DNA from: Megaleporinus macrocephalus | Lineage: Eukaryota > Chordata > Actinopteri > Characiformes > Anostomidae | DNA: 64,000 bases | Assembly: GCA_021613375.1 (NCBI GenBank) | Contig: CM038720.1 | Coordinates: 12,927,962-12,991,961 of the forward strand | Direction of reading: 5' to 3' | Shown here: one piece after another, positions 50,873-62,175 of the stretch | Layout: each line of letters starts with the position of its first letter | How positions within the stretch are numbered: position 1 is the first letter of the stretch | Translations under genes and position numbers: made by a program | The notes under the pieces: generated by a model | What the model saw: the letters and a program-made list of their open reading frames with translations, nothing else | The model's database searches: none | What the model was told of the DNA's origin: nothing

Positions 50873-51459
50873 GCTTTCGAACGTTCAAACTTTTTCTTTC
50901 TCTCCTTTTTTTAATCCATGTCCATGAAGAGGCCGTGTGGGTCTCTTTGGATTTAGCAGCACGTAAGAAATTAATGATTCTTCTTCTTCTGTCTTCCCAC
51001 AAAACATCTCAAAGCTAATAAAAATAGATACTTTCTAGTGTTTCTTAATGAGATCCTCAAGGCTGCGGACGAGTGCTGGGGGTTTCATTTCATTTTCTTT
51101 CTGACACTTGTCAGGTCTTGCTCTTTTACACCCTTGTCTTTTGGAATGGTCTTTTTCGGCTGCCCTGGTGTGATGTGGTGTATTATCGTTAGAAAATGAA
51201 TTCTTCAAATTAGGACTGGCGCTGTTGATCATATTAATATTAAAGTCCAGGCTGAAGCTAAGCTGACCCTTCTTTCAAATGCAGCTTTTCAAGTGATAAC
51301 TTCAGGAGACTATACTGGACAGTGCTTGTGGGACAACTATGGATTAATCAATGAGCAGCAAACCAACAAAAGCAACAACAGAGTTGAAAGTTCCCATCGA
51401 GAGGCTCCGCTGTAAAAAATAATCTATGTAGTTGAACCACTGACTGTATGTATGATATA
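50873..51459. other. Intronic DNA, nothing recognised
   Basis: No supported feature. Confidence 0.45.
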
Positions 51460-51971
51460 TACACTACTGCTCAAAAGTTTGGGATTACTTTAGAATTTCA
51501 TTTCATGCAATTTTCATGCAATTCACAAACAATATTGTCCATTTCCCAATTAGTTTAAGAGTATCAGATGATTTTTAAAGAATAAAAATGTTTGTTTTAA
51601 AGCCTATTTTTGTATGGAGGCTTATTTTGCATATAGTCCTATTATCAGCAATTCTCAGTCCTCTGTCTAAATCTCCTGGTACGGCCGCCAATCCAAGTTA
51701 AGGATGTTATTGGGCTAATTGGTTGTTAGGACAACCTTGCTCAATTGTGATGCACAGCTGAAAAATATTCTACTAATAAGTGAGTATAAAAGGGAGAACA
51801 ACATTCTAGGCTAGTTTAGTATCTGAAGCATCAGCAGTTGATGGCTTGCTGACAGACTCAAAATGGACTTTCTTTAGAGACCCGTCAGTCCATTGTTGTG
51901 TTAAGGAAGAAGATACTCCATTGAAAACAAGAACATTTCACTGTGATCCCAAACTTTTGAGCGGTAGTATA
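51460..51971 (+). mobile_element. Tc1-type deletion derivative, copy 4 (complete termini)
   Basis: Left terminus cactactgctcaaaagtttg and right terminus aaacttttgagcggtagtat are inverted repeats flanked by TA. It carries the same interior as 12112-12627 but has lost the MTRKKQ start through a short deletion; LSLETRQ-like codons remain near 51865-51910. Confidence 0.85.
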
Positions 51972-51978
51972 TATATAT

Positions 51979-52895
51979 ACAGTACTCTGCAAAGGTTTTC
52001 AGCACTGGAGGACATTATACACAGCTGAGTCACATTATTATGACCTCTATAGACAGTAACAAGAGCAGGTGGTGGCAGCGTTATGGTCTGGGGAATGTTT
52101 ACTGAAAGCACTCTTAACTCTTAATTTGGCTATGAATCTACCTTTGCAGATCACGTACACCCATAAATGCTGATTGTCTTCCCTGGAGTGGATGGGATCT
52201 TCCAGCAATGACTAGAAATGTCCCACATTGGTTGGAAGAGCTGACTAAGACTTCCAAGTACTACCCTGGACCCCTAATTCCCCAGATTGAACCCTATTGA
52301 GCATCTATGGTACAACCTTGATCATCATGTTTACTCTATAGATTTTCCCCCCACACGCCCTCCAGCAACTGTGGGATACACTGCAGTCAGCATGACTCCA
52401 GATACCTGTGACAACCTACCAGAACCTTATTGCATCTCCCAGTTACTCTGGATATTAGCTGGTGGTCATAATGATGTGACAGACAGGTTTTTTTTTTTTT
52501 TAAATATTTAAACAGTATTAATACAGTAAGTAGTGCTTTTCCATACGTCAGTATGTTTATTTAACCCTTTCCAAGCTGCTCCTTGTGGAAACAACCCAGT
52601 ATTATTTACAGTTCTCATCTAATACCTGCTTTGACTGCTCAGTACTTCATTAAGCTAAATCAATATTGCTGCTGAAGGAACTGAATACATTCATACAATG
52701 TCTGGGGCGTCCAGGAGAAATCTGGAACTACACTTTATTCTTCAAACTGGAGAATAAGATATTTATGCTACTTTGTATTCTATGCATGCTTGTTTACATC
52801 AGTTCTAATGATATCTGGTGTTCTTACTGGTGAAAATACAAGTCTATAGGCTTCTAACAAGTCAGCTTGGGCGCCTAAGACTTTTGCACAGTAGT
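51979..52895. mobile_element. DNA transposon (cagtactctgcaaaggtttt ends) interrupted by a mariner element
   Basis: Left end acagtactctgcaaaggttt and right end taagacttttgcacagtagt are inverted repeats. The interior 52490-52770 recurs inverted at 6110-6330. A second element (52029-52480) sits inside it. The outer element shows no transposase. Confidence 0.65.
52029..52480 (+). mobile_element. Internally deleted mariner-type element, nested
   Basis: gtcacattattatgacc at the left and ggtcataatgatgtgac at the right are inverted repeats with one mismatch. Within, the transposase pieces VMVWGMF (about 52081-52101) and NPIEHLWYNLDHH (52290-52328) remain; the helix-turn-helix and first catalytic region are deleted. 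Confidence 0.75.
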
Positions 52896-54789
52896 GCAAA
52901 ACATTTTATATAAGCTTATCTTTTTACTCTCTATGTATGTGTTAATTTTAAACAGCATAACATAATCCTTGTACATATCAAAGCTTTGACCACTGCAGTC
53001 TGAACTGATTTGTAAGATACCAAGAAGTTTTATATTTAATCGCTCATGAATATGCTAATCAAGGAACTATAGAAGCTGTGACGTTAAATAAAAACAGACT
53101 GGACAATGAAGTTATCAGGAAACCGCAGCAGGAACCACCACGACAGCGGCCCGAACAACCACGTAGGACTTAAAAATTCATCAGAAATATAGATGATCAA
53201 ATATTGATCACCCGCAGCATCAAATATACTGAGTCTCAGGCGAATGGAGAAGGAAATAGCACGTACAGAGAATGAGCCTCTGACTAATAGTTGCATGACA
53301 TCAACCTGACTTCATAATTTTGCTGAATAATTGATGTCTATAAGGGGTGGGGGGTGGGGGGCGGATAGCTTGTGGGGGTTGGTGGGTGTAATAGCCATCA
53401 CATTTGGTAGCTGCTCACTGTAGAAATAGAACATTTTCTTTTTTTTTTGCTGTTCCACAGCAATCTGCTGCTTAATGAAAGTTTAATACAGGTGCCATTG
53501 GCAGTTTGGCGTCGAACAATGCTTTGAGGCGAGCTGCATTATATGTGGGGTGGGTGGTGGTGGTGGTAGGGGGGGAAGGGGGTGCAAAGAGAGTTGCAGT
53601 CATTAGGGACTCGCTCAGCTTCATGTTTCATTGATCACTCCCCCTCATTCCCTCCAACGTGCTGCAGGTCGCTAATTATTATGGATTGCTTGCTTATTGT
53701 TTTCTAATATTGCAAAGCTCCTGTATCGAGGAAGGCCTCTCATGTTCTTTCACTCTCTGCTGCCTTTTAACTACGCAGAGGACAGTGGGCGGCTGCGGCG
53801 CTCTAAGGCTTTTGATAACGCTGTCATGGCATCGTATCTGTTCTGACGGAAATCTAGTCTGATTCGGGAAAAGCATGTTATCAATGCACTTTTCTGTAAT
53901 TTCCAGTCAAAGCGGCCATTAAGCACAAATTTTCAGGAGATACTTCTGAAGGGATTTCCGAAGAAAGTTTTGAAAGTTTTAAAAAAAGAGTGACTCGTAC
54001 AGACACTCATAAGAACCATCTGCCAGCCCATCAAAGCTGCTGCCGTCAGATGAACAGCACTTACAGCTTTCATTGTTAAGAAAGATGAAAACAGCAAGCT
54101 CCAGTTTTCACAAGTGTGTTTGTCCATCCTTCCACCGCGAGAGGACAATTCAATGCTATGTATCTGAAAGGATGTGACCCCACAACAGGCCAGACCTCAA
54201 AATCATTAAAAGTGTTTGGAAGGACTTGGATTTCTTAGAGCAGAGCAGTTAGAAAGTTATAAGACCATTCCTTATATAGATAAACAGTTAAATCAATTTG
54301 TGCAAATGATACATTTGTTTACCCTCAACAGTATTGGGCCATCTGATTGGCCGAGAGTTTAGGGTGAGAGAAGGCTGGTTGACTAGCTGAGAAATCTGTG
54401 TGCAACACTAGTAGTTTGTTTGATAGCATGAATGACTTTTTTAGCTGTTACGGTCTGATTTTCATTTATTTTCATTTTTTTTAAGAAAGTAACGCACTGC
54501 TTCGCTGCTGCTGCTTCTGGGACGCTCTGCCACTTTGCTTTTGCAGCCTGCGTGAAAGCGCTGACCTGTTAAAATGAAAATCAAGATGTTATGCATCGCT
54601 CACACCACCCAGAGGTAGCATGTGTGAATCAGGCCTTAAAGGGGACCGCTCATGCTTTTTTTTTTTAAACTATATAAACGGTCTGCAGACTTATGAAATT
54701 TAAAGTACGCAACAGAGGGAGAAACTCTCTCCCACAGACACTGCCTGAAATGCCTCACTGGAATTCTTTCTTAAAAAGGTGACATCATT
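52896..54789. other. Intronic DNA; G-rich tracts and candidate conserved block
   Basis: 53340-53385 and 53546-53582 are G-rich purine tracts (ggggtggggggtggggggcg). Around 53440-54180 is repeat-poor with TAATTA-type cores. No exon. Confidence 0.35.
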
Positions 54790-56250
54790 GTAACGCAATT
54801 TGTTAGTAGAAGTTTTGATTATTTATACTTTACTGGAGTAATTATTTTTCAGCTAACTTTTTACTTCTACTCCTTACATTTACACTCCATTATCAGTACT
54901 TTCTACTCCTTACATTTACACTCCATTATCTGTACTTTCTACTCCTTACATTTACACTCCATTATCTGTACTTTCTACTCCTTACATTTACACTCCATTA
55001 TCAGTACTTTCTACTCCTTACATTTACACTCCATTAGTAGTACATTCTACTCCTTACATTTACACTCCATCATCAGTACTTTCTACTCCTTACATTTACA
55101 CTCCATTATTAGTACATTCTACTCCTTACATTTACACTCCATGATCTGTACTTTCTACTCCTTACATTTACACTCCATTATCTGTACATTCTACTCCTTA
55201 CATTTACACTCCATTATCAGTATTTTCTACTCCTTACATTTACACTCCATTATCAGTACTTTCTACTCCTTACATTTACACTCCATTATCAGTACTTTCT
55301 ACTCCTTACATTTACACTCCATTATCAGTACTTTCTACTCCTTACATTTACACTCCATTATCAGTACTTTCTGCTCCTTACATTTACACTCCATTATCAG
55401 TACTTTCTACTCCTTACATTTACACTCCATTATCTGTACATTCTACTCCTTACATTTACACTCCATTATCAGTATTTTCTACTCCTTACATTTACACTCC
55501 ATTATCTGTACATTCTATTCCTTACATTTACACTCCATTATCTGTACTTTCTACTCCTTACATTTACACTCCATTATCAGTACATTCTACTCCTTACATG
55601 TACACTCCATTATCAGTATTTTCTACTCCTTACATTTACACTCCATTATCTGTACTTTTTACTCCTTACATTTACACTCCATTATCAGTATTTTCTACTC
55701 CTTAGATTTACACTCCATTATCTGTACTTTCTACTCCTTACATTTTAAACATAGTCTCGTTACTCCTATTTCATTTACAGCTTGTTTTCATTCATGTACA
55801 TTTACATTCCAGTAAAGATTATTGATAACATGAATTTGAAGTTTGACTTTTGCTCCATTATAATACTTATAGACAACTTGTCATCATATCTTCTGCTCCA
55901 TGAAACACATGTTAATGTTCAGTAGTACACAGATATGCTTCTTTACTATATTTACATTGTACTAAACTACATTCATGTTCAATGGGTGTATATGCAGCTG
56001 AAACAGGAAGCCTAGCTCATCTCAAATTTATCAACATTAACATTTAAATATAACATTATAGTCATTATGGGGAGGTAGGCTAGTGCACTATAGACCCCTG
56101 TGGTGCGGCTTAAGTTTTTGTCCTTAATGGCATTTTTTCTTTACATTACTTTTACTTTTATACTTTAAGTAGTTCTGAAAGCAGTACTTTTACACTTTTA
56201 CTGGAGTAAAAAGCAGAAGTATTTTTAAACCCTAGTATCTATGCTTCCAC
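54790..56250. repeat. Dispersed repeat expanded into a 36-bp minisatellite (54862-55743)
   Basis: About 24 units of tactccttacatttacactc followed by cattatcagtactttc, period 36. Since 36 is divisible by three, one strand stays open for over 200 codons (FYSLHLHSIIST repeated), which is not a gene. The flanks (actttactggagtaattatt on the left, cttttactggagtaaaaagc on the right) belong to a common fish repeat from which the array seems to have grown. Confidence 0.9.
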
Positions 56251-57009
56251 CTTTGTCAGTGGCAAATTTCAGTTTACGTGAAGAGCAAGCTTTTCAACTG
56301 TTGGAACAGATTTTTCTTTTAGTAAAAAAAAAATCACAGAATGATTCATAATTTGTAAGCGCAAACTGTAACAGAACCTATTCTTATTGGTTGAAAAGGC
56401 CTAACACCAAGTGTGGTTAAGTGTTTTCAAAACTAGACAACATTTACTGCAATATATGTAATGTCAGTAGAAACACATGTAACCTGGTCAAACACAGAAT
56501 ATATCTAAAAACTAAAATGTGCTCCGTATTTGACAGCGTGAAGGCCGAATCCTCCGCAACAGCTGCTGCTAACAATAGCAGCATGTCTGCAGCCATTCCC
56601 AGCACTGTTGAACTGTCCATGGATGACAAAACTGAGGAGTGAGGAGATAAAAACTTCATCAGTATCTTCAGACGAGTATCTCAAGTGATCCCGTGTGGAG
56701 CAAACCCACATACTATTAACACCTACTATAATGTCTTACGTTCTCTGCTCAATATACATAAACCACCCTGTTTACTTTGAGCTAGGACTTTCCTTCTGCG
56801 GCTCTGAGTAAATGTAATGATGTCATCACGGTCACTGATTCCTCGAATGATTCCTGTTTTTACTTTCAGTATTATTTGATTGTTTTGTTATTACAGAGAG
56901 TGTAAGGTGCTGTGTAGAGTACTGTGTACTGTTATAACTATGTGCTAATGCCTGTAAAACACAGTGAAGTCGGGTTGTGTAGTACTGCTGCAGTTTATCG
57001 TGAAACAGA
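56251..57009. other. Intronic DNA, nothing recognised
   Basis: The overlapping frames at 56421-56711 have no domain. Confidence 0.4.
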
Positions 57010-57107
57010 CCATATACTGCCCATATTTATGCTATTTTCCATGACAACACTGGGGGGGCCATCTTTGTTTACTTTGTGTTAGAATTTCCGATGCACCCGC
57101 CGATACG

Positions 57108-58735
57108 TTGATACTAATACGTAGTCCTCCGATGGCGCCCACCGTGGCAGACGTCTTTGTGTGTTCCTCCGGAAGCCAACGTTATTTATTATTTATTTTG
57201 TCTTTAGTATTTATTTTAAATGTACAGTATACATCCGGAACATTTAGCTACAGTAGAGAGGCACTCCTGGAGATTGGTAAAGTTCGACATGAACTTACCT
57301 TTAGCCTTTCTGACTTCAGCTTTCTGTTACGCTCGCACTCGCACTCCACCAGCTCCGCGCAAGGCCCAGCAGCACCGGCCTCGGGTGAGCGGCGCAGCCG
57401 ACAAACAGAGCGGCCAAGACGGAAGCGGGGTAAGAGAGGTGGGCTACATGCTAGGCTAAAGGCGAGAGCTACGCGGCCACCGCTACCTAGCCTGTTGCTA
57501 GCTAATGTTCGCTCCCTCGAAAACAAGCTGGATGAGCTGAGAACCAGAATAACAGCTCAGCGTGAGATCAGAGAGTGTTGTGCTCTGGTCTTCACAGAAA
57601 CCTGGCTTTCTGGCAACACGCCAGAATCAGCGATCCAGCTAGACACTCACTCCGTTCACCGTGGCGACCGCACGGCAGCGTCGGGGAAGAACAAAGGCGG
57701 CGGTGTCTGTGTTTACGTAAACAACGCGTGGTGTTCAGACGTAAAGACAGTTGAAAAACTTTGTCTAGCGGACTTAGAACTGCTGATGGTGAAGTGCAGA
57801 CCCCACTATCTGCCGAGAGAGTTTAGCGGTGTGTTTATTCTGGCTGTTTACATTCCGCCTCGCGCGAACTCCGCTGCGGCGCTGGGGCTGCTGCATGACG
57901 TCATCAGTAAACAAGAGACCGCGCACCCGGACGCCGTGTTTATTGTTGCCGGCGACTTTAATCATTACAACCTGAGGACTGTCCTCCCCAAGTACCATCA
58001 GCACGTGAGCTTCCCGACGAGGGAGAACAACTTACTTGACCAGGTCTACAGCAACGTGAGGGGGGCCTACAGAGCTGTGCCTCGGCCACACTTCGGACAG
58101 TCCGATCACATCTCCGTCTTCCTCTACCCAGCATACAGACAACTCCTCAAGCGGTCACTTCCAGTGAGTAAAACTGTTAAAGTGTGGAATGAAGAAACTG
58201 ATTCAGTGCTTCAGGACTGCTTTGACAGTACAAACTGGGATGTGTTTAGAACTGCTGCTGTGAGAGAGGATGGTTCTGTTGATCTAGAGGACTATGCTTC
58301 TGGGGTAACTGGCTACATCAGCAGCTGCATTGAAACCATTGTCCCTTCAAAGCGCTGCATAAAGTACCCCAACCAAAAACCATGGATAAATGGTGAAGTT
58401 CGGTCCATGCTACGTGCTCGCCAGACTGCATTTCTCTCTGGCAACGCTGATGACTACAAAAGGTCTAGATACGACCTGCGTAGATCTATCAGAGAAGCTA
58501 AGAGACAGTACAGGCTGAAGCTGGAGGGCTACTACACCACAGCAGACTCCCGGCGCATGTGGCAAGGACTGCACCGTATCACCAACCATCAACAAACAAG
58601 CACGGCACTCACAACCAGCCATTCTGCATTGCCTGATGAGCTGAATGAGTTCTATGCTCGCTTCGATGTCTTCAACCTTGACCAACTGAAGGACATTGCG
58701 GCCAAGGAGAGCACACAGAACCCATCAAGGATTCA
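57108..58735 (+). pseudogene. LINE ORF, N-terminal and endonuclease half
   Basis: Open for about 540 codons of LINE sequence (the frame continues to 58832 into the nested element). A basic stretch (RRKRGKRGG) precedes the endonuclease, which begins LLLANVRSLENKLDELR. Catalytic motifs are visible: TETWL (about 57592-57606), GGGVCVYVNN, AGDFNHYN (about 57948) and GQSDH (about 58096-58110), as in apurinic endonucleases that nick target DNA. The linker to the reverse transcriptase (RRSIREAKRQYRLKLE, MWQGLHRITN) is intact up to ESTQNPSR, where the nested LINE enters. The true start codon is uncertain; the first Met is at 57108 and others follow. Confidence 0.8.
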
Positions 58736-59653
58736 AGGAGACTTTATTGTCATTCGCATCACATGTAGTACATGGGGTGGAACGAAATTGTGGTACCCAA
58801 GGACCCAGTTTTACCCAGACAGCAGTACTTAAATAAATAAAATAAACATAAATATATAAAATATATGAAAATAAAATAAACAGGAATGGAGAAGGTAGCA
58901 GCAGAGTGTATAAAAGTGACTGGTGTCGTAAAAGTGTCAGTGCAGTAAAAGTGTCAGTGCAGTGGTTCCACTAAGTGGCGTTTAAAAGTCTTACAGCTTC
59001 CGGAATGAAGCTGTTCCTCAGTCTGTTCGTTCTACACTTGACGCTCCGCAGCCTCCTGCCTGAGGGGAGCGGGACAAACAGTGAGTGTGCTGGATGAGTG
59101 GGGTCCTTCATGATGCAGGTGGCCCTCTTCCTGCATCTGGAGGTGTATATGTCCGTGGTGGTGGGGAGGCTGACTCCGACAGACCTCTGTGCAGCCTTCA
59201 CCACCCTCTGCAGAGCTTTCCTGTCTGCAGCAGAGCAGCTTCCGTGCCACACGTTGATGCTGGAGCATAGAACGCTCTCCACCACACATCTATAGAAGGA
59301 GGTGAGGACCGAGCTCCCGAGCCCAGCTCGCCTCAACCGCCTGAGGAAGTAGAGCCGCTGATGTGCCTTCCTGACCAGGCTGGAAGTGTTGTTGCTCCAG
59401 GTGAGGTTGTTGCTCAGGTGAACACCCAAGTACCTGTAGCTGGAGACCACTTCCACCGCAGACCCTCCGACATGCAGGGGGAGGTGGGCATGTCTGCCCC
59501 TTCTGAAGTCCACAATCATCTCCTTCGTCTTCTTTATGTTGATGCAGAGGTTGTTCTTTCTGCACCAACCCTCCAGGTGTTCTACCTCCCGTCTGTAGCC
59601 AGACTCATCACTGTTTGTGATGCATCCAACCACTGCCGTGTCGTCACTCATTG
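58722..59653 (-). mobile_element. Second LINE, 5'-truncated, nested antisense
   Basis: Its 3' end (low coordinates) begins with ttcaaggagactttattgtc after caaggattcaagg, again a ttgaatcc-type terminal repeat. The 5' break at about 59653 falls right at the reverse transcriptase catalytic motif, so only [13 protein letters not shown] onward is kept. It differs clearly in sequence from the host LINE and belongs to a related but separate subfamily. A target duplication could not be identified. Confidence 0.8.
58971..59653 (-). pseudogene. Nested LINE reverse transcriptase, C-terminal fragment
   Basis: An open minus-strand frame of about 227 LINE codons: SDDTAVVG, then [100 protein letters not shown], ending VRLLNAT. 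These are the thumb and C-terminal parts of an L2/CR1-type protein. The frame continues upstream to 59837, but that part is antisense host LINE. The fingers and most of the palm are missing, so it is inactive. Confidence 0.85.
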
Positions 59654-61044
59654 TAACAACAGTGGATGTGCGCAGGAACCTGATGAGAATCAACCCACGC
59701 AGAGCAGCAGGCCCAGACAACATCCCCGGGCGTGCGCTCAGGGTTTGCTCATCAGAACTGGCTGATGTGTTTGTAGACATATTCAATCTGTCACTCACGC
59801 AAGCTTTTGTGCCATCCTGTTTTAAGACCACCACCATCGTGCCCCTCCCAAAGAAAAGTAATGTGAGATGCCTAAATGACTATCGCCCTGTTGCACTCAC
59901 TTCAATCGTGATGAAGTGCTTCGAGAGGATAGTCATGACTCACATCCAGAAGACCATTCCCAACACAATAGATCCTTTACAGTTCGCATACCGCCGGAAC
60001 CGGTCTACAGACGACGCAATCAACGCTACTCTTCACAAAGCCCTCACACACCTGGAGGGCAAGGACACATATGTCAGAATGCTCTTTATTGACTACAGTT
60101 CAGCATTCAACACGGTCATCCCACACAGACTCTCAGAAAAGCTCCTCACCCTCGGACTGACACCAGCCCTCTGCAACTGGGTGCTGAACTTTCTAACAGA
60201 CAGACCCCAGTCAGTCAGAGTCGGCAGCTGCACATCCAGCACAAGAACAGTGAGCACAGGGGTCCCTCAAGGCTGTGTGCTGAGCCCCCTTCTGTACACG
60301 CTCTTCACATACCACTGCGCGGCCTCCCAGAACAACACCAGCATCATCAAATTTGCTGATGATACTACAGTCGTTGGACTGATCACTGGTGGGGAAGAGA
60401 CAGCGTACAGGAAGGAGGTGGCTGAGCTGGTGGCCTGGTGTCATGACAACAATCTTTCCTTGAATGCAGACAAGACCAAGGAAATGATTGTTGATCCAAG
60501 GAGGAAGCGAGAGCTACACACACCCCTGTACATAGGGGAGACTGAGGTAGAGAGGGTGAAAACCTTTAAGTTTCTTGGCATTCACATCAGTGAGGATCTC
60601 AGCTGGTCCCACAACACTCAGATCATCATCAGGAAGTCCCAGCAGCGACTGTACTTTCTGAGAAGGCTGAGAAAATTTGGTATGCCAACCAAAATTCTCA
60701 GCATGATTGAGAGTGTTCTTACCAGCTCCATCATCGTCTGGTATGGAAACTCTACTGCTCAGGACAGAAAGGCTCTCCAGCGTGTGATCAAAACTGCACA
60801 GTCCATCTCAGGAGCAGCCTTCCCCTCACTACAGAACATCTACCACACCAGGGTCACCAGGAGGGCCCACAACATAATCAGGGACAGTACACACCCCCAG
60901 CACACACTCTTCACACGTTTACCTTCAGGCAGACGTTACAGGAGTGTGAAGTCCAGGACCACAAGACTGACAAACAGTTTCTACTCACAGGCCATCAGGC
61001 TTGTGAACACCTCACGCACTACCTCTCCAACCTCTCCTTTCTGA
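59654..61044 (+). pseudogene. LINE ORF, reverse transcriptase half
   Basis: Continues the interrupted LINE. From 59654 the frame reads NNSGC-like codons out of frame, but the frame beginning [20 protein letters not shown] is open to 61044. Reverse transcriptase motifs in order: [46 protein letters not shown] (first catalytic D, about 60091), [13 protein letters not shown], and [13 protein letters not shown] (catalytic DD at 60357-60362). The C-terminal part matches copy A except for an in-frame loss of five residues between KILS and MIESVL. The catalytic residues look intact, but the ORF is cut from its endonuclease. Confidence 0.85.
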
Positions 61045-61429
61045 ACTGGTTTTAACTGGTCTGATTTAAACTGCACCTAACACTCACTGTACTGTCAGAA
61101 TACTGTTTACATTCACTACTCACACAAACATTATTGTTTACATTCGTTACTTGCAACTTGCACTTTATGGCTGCTGCTCTTCATACTTGCACATAAAAGC
61201 ACACATAACTTTTATTTTTTATTCTTTAACTATAAAAATATTTTTATCTACTTCAACTTATATTGTTATACTTTGTATATTTTGTATATATATTTTTTTA
61301 TTTCTTTTATTTGTTATCTTATCTATTGGTGAATGGAGGAGCAGCAAAGTAAGAATTTCATTGTACAGTGTAACTGTCTGTTCTGCTGTACACATCACAA
61401 TAAAACTCTTGAATCTTGAATCTTGAACT
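61045..61429 (+). repeat. LINE 3' UTR with (TTGAATC)n terminus
   Basis: Contains acattcactactcacacaaa and ttgtacagtgtaactgtctg, and ends in cacaataaaactcttgaatc plus two more repeats of the heptamer. The reverse complement in copy A (44076-44457) is closely similar. Confidence 0.85.
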
Positions 61430-62175
61430 AATTACAAGCAAAACATACAACAACAAACATAGAAAATGACTAGCATAATATGTTCAGTTAGAGGGAGTCA
61501 GTAATTGGAAGAATAGGAAAACTTGGCTTGAACAACAGTGTTACGAACACAGCACATAAAGATCAGAGTGTTGTAAAGCCGCCTTCCAAAGAAGAGGATC
61601 TGCGTCTACGACTGAAGGCGCTACATTAAAAACAGCCACCCAACCTCCGTATGTCTGCTCTTACCAGAGAGAACCAGCACCAGAGCATCCTTATCCAGAG
61701 AAATGGCTCGCTTATGAAGCTCTGAGGAAGCAGACGTGTCAGGTGCTTGTGAGTTAAGTTACTATTTTATAATTAGTGTCCACCGCGCTAGGCTATCTGG
61801 GCTGTAACTAACACCTACGCAGAGGCAGCTGGCTTGACTTGGGTTTAACCGGCTTTCAGAAATATAAACTCACCATCTGTGTGTGATACGCTTCAGTACT
61901 TGTATTGTTTTTCATTGCTGAACCGTCTACACCTTCTGAGAGTAGAAAATAATTAAAAATGTCTTCGTAGGTAACCTCAGGCCACCTTTTCATATCATCC
62001 ACCCACTGTGTTATTAACCTTAAATGAGACAGTGTTCAAACTTCAAACTTCTTGTTGTCTCTCTGGTCTCCTCCCATACAAATGTATTCATTTTGGTTAG
62101 CTGAGCGGAAGTTCTAACACAAAGGCGGAAGAAACACACGCTTGAAAGTGGGTGTGGCGAGATACGGTGAATAGT
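61430..62175 (-). repeat. Module arm of composite copy B, with degenerate ORF
   Basis: Reverse-complement match to 43348-44050. The minus-strand frame starts MNTFVWEETRETTRSLKF at 62097 but shifts and stops within about 25 codons. Further downstream codons for WVDDMKRWPEVTYEDIFNYF can be read in another frame (about 62010-61950). Confidence 0.65.

Larger units (their letters stand above)
57090..61429 (+). mobile_element. L2/CR1-like LINE, near full length, interrupted
   Basis: A single coding strand encodes an AP-type endonuclease and then a reverse transcriptase, the layout of L2/CR1-group (jockey superfamily) non-LTR elements. An antisense LINE insertion at about 58722-59653 separates the two halves. 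The 3' UTR runs from 61045 and ends at 61411-61429 in three copies of cttgaat. No separate ORF1 is recognisable upstream. The coding parts are open for long stretches, which suggests moderately recent insertion, but the element is dead because of the nested insertion. Confidence 0.85.
57010..62175. mobile_element. Composite transposon-like repeat, copy B (module plus LINE plus nested LINE)
   Basis: The left arm shares gctattttccatgacaacac and the ctttgtgttagaatttccg block (57075) with the right arm of copy A. The right part, 61430-62170, is the reverse complement of the left module of copy A, including the ORF start and the cggaagttctaacacaaag block (62105). Between them lies a nearly full-length LINE (about 57090-61429). 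The termini are less well preserved than in copy A, so the ends are approximate. Copy B retains about 110 bp near 61540-61650 that copy A lacks. Confidence 0.6.

Noticed and set aside
55141..55815. A 224-codon open frame with a 12-residue repeat
   Set aside because: Explained by the 36-bp minisatellite being divisible by three; no start context or splice signals.
57248..58004. Minus-strand frames opposite the LINE endonuclease
   Set aside because: Antisense shadows of a GC-rich coding region.
59361..59765. Plus-strand frame of 134 codons
   Set aside because: Antisense shadow of the nested LINE reverse transcriptase on the minus strand.
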